Below are positions 21,819 to 28,846 of a stretch of DNA of 28,846 bases, in pieces; position 1 is the stretch's first letter; every line of letters starts with the position of its first letter. A program made the position numbers and the translations under genes. The DNA is from Saccoglossus kowalevskii (taxonomy: Eukaryota; Hemichordata; Enteropneusta; Harrimaniidae), in assembly GCF_000003605.2 (NCBI RefSeq), contig NW_003115460.1, positions 114,847-143,692 of the forward strand, given 5' to 3'. The notes beneath the pieces were generated by a model that saw only the letters and a list, made by a program, of their open reading frames with translations, made no database searches and was not told the DNA's origin.

Positions 21819-22007
21819 TCAAATGCACGTAGATAAGTGGAATAGCAGACGAGACGACGGGAAAGAATAGGATATTATTTGACAGAAAACAAAAAAAAGT
21901 CTCGCGACTTTCTCGCTCTCAACAAGATCTCGGCAGCCATCCGCGATTTCTCTGATCAAATTATTCTCTTCGGATAAATCGAACGTGTATACTGCAAACT
22001 CTGTAGT
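21819..22007 (-). CDS. Possible terminal exon, unidentified
   Basis: On the minus strand a strong T-tract plus CAG (T10, then ATAAAATCCCATCAG) near 22008 resembles a 3' splice site. It is followed by about 62 open codons to a TGA at 21819. The early part (FDLSEENNLIREIADGCRDL and on) is helical in character with mixed codon use. The C-terminal part is hydrophobic. I do not recognise it, no upstream exon was found, and chance remains possible. Confidence 0.22.
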   Translation of the reverse strand, partial: TTEFAVYTFDLSEENNLIREIADGCRDLVESEKVARLFFVFCQIISYSFPSSRLLFHLSTCI

Positions 22008-22556
22008 CTGATGGGATTTTATAAAAAAAAAACGGATGTAATTTAACTCCATTTATTCTGATCAGATTTTTTTTAAAAATCGAACGCGGTTCAATATCAT
22101 AAATCAGATTTTGTAATAATCCCAATGTTCGAATGAGTAGACAGGAACGGTGTCCTCAAGATACGCATTTTTAAAAATGTGGAGCTCCCCAGCGAGCTCA
22201 TTTATAATATATCGGTGATGTAATGATTTTGATTGGAATATCATGTCTACATTTCATCAGGGAGTTCCGGATACCCTGGAATTTTTATTACTGTTCAAAG
22301 TGCAAATGCGTTGTTAATTCGACACATAAGTTAAACCTAGCCGCCATATTGGGTCACACAACCACATATGTTTGAATGTGATGCCCATGTGATGTAATGT
22401 GTTATTGCTATCCTCGATATCATGTCCATTTCAGACTACAATATTCGTAAACAATGTAAACGAATTGTCTGTGTCCTTATTGTAAATGCACGATGTTGCA
22501 ACACAGTAAAGTAAATTGGGTACCAGTTGGTTTTCCCTCACTTTCCTCAGTATCGA
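22008..22556. other. Noncoding stretch
   Basis: No gene seen. GCCGCCATATTGG at about 22340-22352 resembles a YY1/Pleiohomeotic site. Nothing else stands out. Confidence 0.5.
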
Positions 22557-22686
22557 TAAAGCGGGAGGGTCGTCACCTGCGCACGCGCGGGAATTGAGTC
22601 CCAAGCGACGATAACAACACACGCTAAAAACGCAAAATTTTAAGGCTCATGAGTAGATGCTTGCTTATAAACAATGACACGCTATG
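22557..22686 (+). mobile_element. MITE-like sequence, copy 1 (inner end lost)
   Basis: TAAAGCGGGAGGGTCGTCAC starts here and continues for about 130 bp to GACACGCTATG. The same sequence is found in reverse orientation at about 24780-24904, with scattered substitutions and short gaps. The inner terminal repeat present in copy 2 is not found after 22686, so this copy is truncated or diverged. The flank is GATAAA and lacks a clean TTAA. Confidence 0.75.
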
Positions 22687-23313
22687 CCCACCCATTTACA
22701 TTTACACTTGAAGAGTGTGACACCAGTCCGCGGTCGCGAACTTTCTTGTGAACACCCCAACGAGATGAAAATATATTAATTGATATTATATCTCTCATAT
22801 GATCCGTTCTAGCTGTGAGGTTCAATGATTCCGCAAATCCACACGTGTACGTTTGTCAAACAGACCCGGCTATATAACCACAATTTTTCATTTTGTCAGG
22901 TTTATTGTGGTATAAGTCGATATTTGTATGCTTTGTTGTGCATTTATAAATATAAACATCGCTTATGTGAGTATAGACTTGTGACGTCACTAGGCCGTCG
23001 GCTCCGTATACAATATTCTATCCACAACAGTCACATTTTTGGATAATTATTTTAAACCCACTTCAAAGCATACAATTGCTCCTACTGAGTATGGATACTG
23101 TAATCGTATTTTGCGTACCTCATGTTTGTCCGGTTTCTGTTTTTGTGTAATGTGAAGGCGAAGTCTATAGAGCATTTATTGAAATAATTTAGTAAAGTTT
23201 GTTTACATATATGTTTGGTATTGATAATGGGACAATCTATCAATTGTAAATTATGCAAAATTTATATAAAAAAAACAATAATAATTGTCATATGTCGGAC
23301 CATTGTTATTTCA
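22687..23313. other. Noncoding stretch inside the inverted pair
   Basis: No coding content recognised. It has a perfect CRE at 22982-22989 and a CACGTG at 22842-22847. It separates MITE copy 1 from the decayed coding region. Confidence 0.5.
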
Positions 23314-24381
23314 CATATTTTCTTGGGCTAATTCTATTGTTTGTGATTGTGATTGTGATATTAGCGTTTTCCAATCACCCATACATGACAATATAAATAA
23401 GTTACCATACAATGATGAATTCCACTCTTTGCTTCGCTCAAGGATCTGTCTTATTGTCTGTTCAATGTCCTTGTCATTCTACTATGGAGGTTTAGGGCAG
23501 CAGTTGGATACCTCTCCAATTGTTGCAAGTCCAGCAAGCTATTGGGTACATTGCCAATCAAACTGCCCCATAACCTCACTCCACTTTATTAGATATTTTA
23601 TCCACTTTATCCACTAGAATTTATGATGACACTCTCATATGCCAGCATGTCTGTTGTCACTTCCCTAGCTTGATTATAGCCTACAATCACTCCATAACAG
23701 GTGGTCTCAAGGTCCCACTGCTATGATATTTACTGGGTTTGGTAAGTCTGGCTTGGCTTCCAAAACTATTGTATGCTTGTTTCATCACTCTTTCTGTATC
23801 TGTAATCTTTTCTGTATCACTGAATAAGGGGGGGGGGGGGTTCCATTATGAATGTTGACATACCCACCTTTGAAAGTGTTGGTGGTATGTACAGCGTATG
23901 AAGGTCCTTCCATCTAGCTGATTGTTCTGTCTAATCTGTGAGTTACACAGACCGTCTCGTCTGCTTTTTCCAGCCTTTTTACTTTTTTTCTGAAAAGGTA
24001 ACTCAAATTTGATCTATGATCCTTGTGGACCTATTTGAAATAGTATTTTATTCAACTTATTTCTTCTCATCAATGTTCTAGAATGTCTTTGGATTCATTT
24101 TTCATTCAAAAACTTTCATCCCATCCGCTATAAAAGTTTGATCAAAATTCCAGTTTATATTGATAATTATGACGCCTACTTCAGCCTGCTGGTCACCTGA
24201 TCTTCCATCGATACTGAAATTGTGATCCAATACCAACTTTCCCTTACCTGCTTCAGTCGAATGTCTTTTACTCAATCCAAGTTTGTCAAGTGTTAATAAT
24301 AATATAAGAATGTTGGACTTGCTAAAATTTGTCCCTGGAACATTTCAACCACCTCCCAGTGCTCGTAATCCTCATCATCAC
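23314..24381 (-). pseudogene. Decayed minus-strand coding region, probably transposon- or virus-derived, unidentified
   Basis: Reading the minus strand from 24381 to 23314 gives consecutive segments of protein-like sequence that change frame or meet stops. They are about 24331-24381 (DDEDYEHWEVVEMF), 24105-24338 (78 codons, with NILILLLTLDKLGLSKRH), 23917-24030 (FRKKVKRLEKADETVCVTH), 23839-23913 (in frame with the previous one after a single TAG), 23690-23827 (46 codons), 23610-23684 and 23454-23582 (same frame, separated by a stop-rich TTATCCACT repeat), and 23314-23469. One frame change falls exactly at the G run 23828-23840. The plus-strand 110-codon frame at 23285-23617 is its shadow. I recognise no catalytic motif and do not reconstruct the protein. 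A mobile-element or integrated-virus origin is suggested by its position between inverted MITE copies. A processed pseudogene is also possible. Confidence 0.55.
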
Positions 24382-24739
24382 AAATGAGTTAATTTCAACA
24401 TAAAACAACATGAATATCTTTGATTCAGTCATGTTGAATCATCGACCAGTCACAAATCGTTTGAATACTCATGTCTAAAATATGAAACAGTAGTCTGATT
24501 TATAATTATTACTTTTTAATTAACCAACATGCATACCTAATTAAATTACATATACATTACACCATAATTATCCATGAATATATTAAGTAGGTTCGGATGT
24601 AATGATGTTATTGGAACAAACATAATATAAGTAGTAATATCATTTAAAGTGTTAATTCATTCAGACCTTTAACGAAAGGGTCAATAAGATTCAAATGGGG
24701 TTCTTGGTAAAAACAGGAATTAGAAGAGTCATTCCCGCC

Positions 24740-24904
24740 TTAAAGCGAGGGATGTCGTCACCTGCGCATGCGTCAGATGGCCATAGCGTGTCATTGTTTA
24801 CAAACAAGCGTTTATCCATAAGCCTTTGCGCTTTTAGCGCGTGTTGTTATCATCGCTTGAACTCAATTCCCGCGCGTGCGCATGTGACGACCCTCCCGCT
24901 TTAA
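24740..24904 (-). mobile_element. TTAA-flanked MITE, copy 2 (complete)
   Basis: TTAA at 24740-24743 and at 24901-24904 bracket a 157-bp element. The left end AGCGAGGGATGTCGTCAC-CTGCGCATGCG and the right end read in reverse (AGCGGGAGGGTCGTCAC-ATGCGCACGCG) form imperfect inverted repeats of about 29 bp. The inner sequence matches copy 1 (22557-22686) in reverse orientation. TTAA duplication is typical of piggyBac-type transposition, but the termini do not begin with the usual CC bases, so the superfamily is open. Confidence 0.8.
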
Positions 24905-26483
24905 AGTTATGTTAAATCCCAATAAAATATGTCACATAGTCAACACGTGATTCAGTTCATTATGTTGTTCTTGAACTTCCTATAGTAGACCTGACTAAAT
25001 TTATTTTTCCCATGACCGGGATTTTTTAACTACATAAATGGATATTTAATTCTTTCATGTTAACTAGCTTAACTAGTCTAGTTATGCCAACTCATTAGAA
25101 AACCTTCTAGCTCCACATCCGAAGTTCCATATTTTAGGGGTTTGCCAATCAAAGTTATTCAGTTTTGATTTTATATTCAACTAACTAATGAACGAATGAT
25201 TGAGTAAACGAACGAACCTCGACGTGTGAGAACACAGCCAGAGGGAAGTACATAAATCCGTGAAATACAACTAAAAGAAAATGTCATTCATCCCGACAAC
25301 GTCTGGAATCAAGTGCTAGAATTACGGATTATAACATTTAATTCTGAAGGTAAATAGCGACTTACCAAACGGGTAAACTTGTGAACGATTATTTTTGGAC
25401 ATCAACGCTGTCGCCATCGATTCCATACACCAAATGCGAGTATCTCATTTCCTCAATTCCTTCCTGAATAATATGATACGATTTGACTTACTAGCAGGCC
25501 ACCCTGGTTCTATGACCCAATGCCCTCGTCATGTATTTATTTCTGTGACTCCAGACATATGCAGGTTTGTGAATGGACATGGATTTCCAAACCTAAACAG
25601 CTTGGCTAAGAGTCTAGGTTTGCAATTTTAGAGTTTCATGGGAGTTTTTTTATCAACACTAATTTTATTGGGCGTTTGAAGGATACAGTCATCGTCACGT
25701 GATAGTTATTCATAGAGCAGAATATTAATGTTTGTCTAAATTAATACCGTTCCACTGCATATATTTTGCGTTTTGTCGTAGTATCGGTGGTTAATCGCAA
25801 CTCGCTCAAATTCTAGGACAGTTCATATTCTCAAGTTGTCTTTAATCTGGTAATTCAGCCTTTATTTAATTACCCAGTGTTCCTTTTATCTTCAATTTCA
25901 TCAGGAGTGAATACAGGGACAGCCATTAAATGATATTATCATGATGTCTTCATATATTGTAAATATGTATATTTAGCTGAAATATTATTTTAACTAATCT
26001 ATCTACTGTGTAATTTCGGTTACAATGTCGCCAATCTAAAGATGCAATGTCGAAGCTGCTAACTGTAGACTCAGTCAGATTATCGTTTATATTTAACTAA
26101 AACACACAGCATTATTCACAGGACACACAACAGTATTCATTAAATGAAAAGTCGACACCACTAATACGTATGTGCAGAGATCGTTTGTGTACATAACAAA
26201 ACAACCACTGCGCAAGCGTATTAGACAATTTCGTTGTTTCGAGCGAATAATCAGATATGTACTGCAAGAACAGAGCATGATAGATCATGATAGTCTAATG
26301 TACCTGTCAATAAACAGTACCAAACAACAATACTGAAATTTACATATATTTCTCGTCCATACTGCACCTTTAACAGAAAGTATATTCTAAAAATGTGCTT
26401 GTTGTTGCTCAGATAAAGAATATGAATTAAGCTGAATGGCATGTGGCTATTTTAGAGTACTTTCCTTGGTGGACTTCACTTTA
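24905..26483. other. Noncoding stretch
   Basis: No supportable gene. CACGTG occurs at 24944-24949 and 25696-25701. A set of mutually exclusive short hairpins lies at 25563-25622. The 78-codon plus frame at 25395-25631 contains them and is not convincing as protein. Confidence 0.5.
25563..25622 (+). other. Three-arm complementary set (alternative hairpins)
   Basis: CAAACCTA at 25588-25595 is complementary both to AGGTTTG at 25563-25569 upstream and to TAGGTTTG at 25615-25622 downstream. Transcribed RNA could form either hairpin but not both. This is an observation of sequence only. No RNA family is recognised. Confidence 0.4.
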
Positions 26484-26923
26484 TCCTCGGGGGCGAACAT
26501 CCGGGCATTTTCACCGCCTGGCAACCCGCGGCGGTGAAAACAAAGGCCCAAAACTCGCAGAAAACGGTACTTTGGGGTGGTTGCTGAGACTCCCCTGAAC
26601 AATGCAACAAGATTAGCCCTACGTGTTTAACATATATAAATTTGGTTGTTCGGAATTACTTCAAAGTTGAGTTTGTGTTGTTTTCTCGAATTTTCACCGG
26701 CTCAACCGGCGTTCCACAGCAGCGCGCACAGAGCCCATAGAAATGCATGGTACAGTGGTGCGCGTCTTAGCAACGTGGAACGTCTGTGACGTAGCTCCGC
26801 CCCCGAGGATAGCCATGTTCAATGGGTCCATGTACTAGTAGATCTGTTACAATTCTGGTGACTCCACTTTATAGCCATGTTCAATGGGTCCATGTGCGAG
26901 TAGATCTGTTACAATTCTGGTGA
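26467..26923. repeat. 62-bp tandem duplication, first unit split by a MITE
   Basis: TAGCCATGTTCAATGGGTCC with its following sequence occurs at 26810-26871 and again at 26872-26923 with only small changes (TACTAG versus TGCGAG). The end of the unit (TGGTGACTCCACTTTA) also matches TGGTGGACTTCACTTTA at 26467-26483, just left of the MITE. The MITE therefore sits at a unit junction. Confidence 0.85.
26484..26809. mobile_element. TA-flanked MITE, 326 bp, with internal hairpins
   Basis: Perfect 12-bp terminal inverted repeats TCCTCGGGGGCG (26484-26495) and CGCCCCCGAGGA (26798-26809) are flanked by TA on both sides, consistent with Tc1/mariner-type or related insertion. Internally TTTTCACCGCC and GGCGGTGAAAA form an 11-bp stem with an 11-bp loop (about 26508-26540). 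CGTTCCAC/GTGGAACG (26710-26717, 26775-26782) enclose GCGCGCAC/GTGCGCG (26722-26729, 26758-26764). It has no coding capacity. Confidence 0.85.
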
Positions 26924-27184
26924 AAAGATTTATACATTTCCATGAGTCGTCATACACTCAGAAAACTCTTGTTTATGTTCAGTGTTTGTTATTTTCTGTT
27001 ATATGAACAGAACTCGCAGGTTACTCGCCATCGCGTAATACACGTCTTACATGTACTTCGTTTTTTTTTTATTGTTACGTGTTGTCCGCGCAGTTACAGT
27101 GGATCCGCGCTCACTACACGCTATTTCGAGCAGTCTTTTTTTATCTACGCTTGGTGTGCCCATTGAGGTAAAATCTGTTTAACG

Positions 27185-27318
27185 CAGTGGCGGCGGCGGC
27201 ATAAGGGTTTTTCGCCCTTCGAAAAAAAAAGGAAGGAAATAGCGTTTCAGGGGGTCTAGTTTCAAAATTGATCAAATCACCCCCCCCCCTCTTGCAGAAT
27301 TTCATGTCGCCGCCTCTG
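27185..27318. mobile_element. hAT-like MITE, about 134 bp
   Basis: The left end CAGTGGCGGCGGCGGCAT and the right end ATGTCGCCGCCTCTG are inverted repeats with one substitution and a GCG slip. CAGNGGCGG termini are typical of hAT nonautonomous elements. A clean 8-bp target duplication is not visible at the immediate flanks. Inside are a TTTTTCG-CCCTT-CGAAAAA hairpin (from about 27208) and a C run near 27281-27290. Confidence 0.65.
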
Positions 27319-28600
27319 TAAATTCTATGCCGTGGAGTTGTGAGACGCGCATAGTGGTCGTCAATTCCAATCCCACGTGTAACGTGTTTCCTGTTCGTAA
27401 TATTATTTGTTTTAAGTTAGTTTAAAGTGTCTCAGACATCCTCTGGATAGATTTATAATATTGTTTCCTATTTTTTGTTCAACCTTTTTTGTGTCAGTAA
27501 AAAGTAGAATTAAAAGCACGTTTCGTTTGTAGTCCACAAAAAAGTAGTCACATTTATTGTGATTGGGCAAATCAAAATTTCCACAAACAATTTTGCTCCA
27601 AAAGCGGATAAGGAAATTAATACATATTGTTAGATTTGACTACTATACTTGGAATATGAGGTGAATAAATATATGGTATTCATCTACTTTATTCGTATTT
27701 TAATCAAATCATGATTTATATTGTATAGGCTTTTGTTATCGGGCTTCAATGCAGAATTGCGTTATATTAAACAATTGCCTTTGTAAAGTCATGAGTTAAT
27801 AAATAAATAAATAAATAATAAATTGTCAGCTAATTTTGACTGGAATACGCGTTTTGCTTAATTCATTCGCATTTGCCTGGATACATTAATTACCATATAG
27901 AAATATTCAATCCAGTGTAAAACTAAAAAGAAACACAATTTTTAAAAACATTTTTGATACATTTTTTTAGACAAACCCATAAGCCGTATTGGCAGTTGTG
28001 TCGTATAACTGATCGATGAAACTTCAATGAACGTTTCGGCCTCTCAATTGATTAAATGTTCACATTTCATTTAAATAATTTCTTGAAATATCAGGGAATT
28101 GTGTAAATTAGCTAATTAACTCAATAACCCAACCCTACGCTGTATCGTATATGGATTGAACCTGGGCACATAAGTACCAAGTTACGGTGGGTTCATGAGA
28201 TATAACTAGAATAGATAAAAAATGGCGGTTTAATGTGCAGATTAGGTATCTAATAAAATATTGAAGTCAGCGCATTGTCTCAAATTATCTGTATGCGAAG
28301 TGTCATTGAAACATACTTACGCATACAGACAGGATAACCACTGTGTGCTTCTCAAAAAAAAATCAGCGTTGTATACAAGATCCAAATAGTGTAAAAAAAC
28401 AGAATAAAGAAATTACTGTAGAATACTTTATTTTAGCTGGAAATTTATTTTCATTGATTTTTGACAAGTTCAATGTAAAATATAGAAAAAAGGGTATATT
28501 CGGTGTATTATATTTTCACTGGATCATTCCTTCTGTGAAAATAATTCCAAGCAAAAATAAAATATTATACAGTAAGGGATTGGTCAGTTACTTCAGCCTA
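27319..28600. other. Noncoding AT-rich stretch
   Basis: No supportable gene. An (AATA)n run lies at about 27800-27822 and CACGTG at 27374-27379. The 94-codon plus frame at 28343-28627 runs into the G-rich repeats and is AT-driven. Confidence 0.55.
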
Positions 28601-28715
28601 GGGGGGAGGGGGTCGGTGGATCAGTAGGGGGGGTCACCCTGTTTTTGGTTGTGCGAATAGGGGGGTCACCCTGTTTTTGATATCATGAATAGGGGGTCAC
28701 CATGTTTTCCAGAAT
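28601..28715. repeat. G-rich tandem repeat, about 33-bp unit, with quadruplex-prone runs
   Basis: TAGGGGGGGTCACCCTGTTTTTG units begin at 28625, 28658 and 28690 (spacing 33 and 32 bp), the last degenerate. They are preceded by GGGGGGAGGGGG at 28601-28612. The G runs could form a quadruplex. It may be a transposon edge, but no matching end is in the window. Confidence 0.8.
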
Positions 28716-28846
28716 TCACACACGCGCTCATGCATATATTTTTAAAAACTATCAAAAGATAAAAAAGTTAATCATACAAATGTGTCCTTAATAATAACTA
28801 TTATCTATATTGCCTATAAATTTGTTGATGCAAAAAATGTTATAGA

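Noticed and set aside
23285-23617. 110-codon plus-strand frame
   Set aside because: It lies antisense to the decayed minus-strand coding region, whose segments look more protein-like.
24695-24904. 69-codon plus frame
   Set aside because: It runs across MITE copy 2, and the frame is incidental.
28151-28170. Possible tRNA or SINE B box (GGTTCAATCC on the minus strand)
   Set aside because: Flanking bases do not form a T-arm stem, and there is no A box or cloverleaf.
1-28846. CRISPR array, prokaryotic operon, rRNA or tRNA genes
   Set aside because: No spaced palindromic repeats, Shine-Dalgarno-linked genes or recognisable RNA gene cores were seen. The overall structure is metazoan.

Overview
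This is an AT-rich eukaryotic window with very low gene density. It carries microsatellites, a long minisatellite, several short terminal-inverted-repeat transposons (MITEs), homopolymer G/C tracts and only one long open reading frame. CpG-containing motifs are not scarce. There are no operons, tRNA, rRNA, CRISPR arrays or bacterial-style ribosome binding sites. The repeat style (hAT-like ends beginning CAGNGGCGG, TA- and TTAA-flanked MITEs, G-run repeats) suggests an invertebrate metazoan, most likely marine. That placement is inference, and I cannot name a phylum.

Layout. 1-2000: noncoding, with a CTCF-motif-like MITE at 1502-1741. 1978-2890: a 25-bp minisatellite with higher-order periods of 225 and 75 bp. 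2891-8900: a long noncoding upstream region with a tandem CACGTG pair (6257-6275), a GC-richer patch near 7540-7740, a nested inverted repeat (8166-8236) and a full RFX X-box (8578-8591). 8904-10355: a clear 483-codon uninterrupted reading frame encoding a serine-rich, otherwise unrecognised and probably nuclear or regulatory protein. 10356-11500: its likely 3' untranslated or flanking region. 11500-22500: mostly noncoding, with (TAGAA)22 at 13281-13390 and a few isolated exon-like open frames (14948-15221 minus, 15597-15838 plus, 20629-20907 minus, 21819-22007 minus), none of which I can identify. 22557-24904: two inverted copies of one MITE-like sequence enclosing a decayed minus-strand coding region of about 1.07 kb. 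26484-26809 and 27185-27318: two further MITEs. 28601-28715: G-rich tandem repeats.

How it fits together. The only confident gene sits alone between long noncoding flanks, as is common for regulated metazoan genes, but regulation is not demonstrated here. CACGTG E-boxes are more frequent across the window than its composition predicts by my hand count. The most substantial unexplained item is the decayed minus-strand coding region at 23314-24381. It does not appear as any long ATG-started frame because stops and frameshifts break it. It lies between inverted copies of the same terminal repeat and may be the remains of a larger transposon with long terminal inverted repeats. I do not recognise its protein family.
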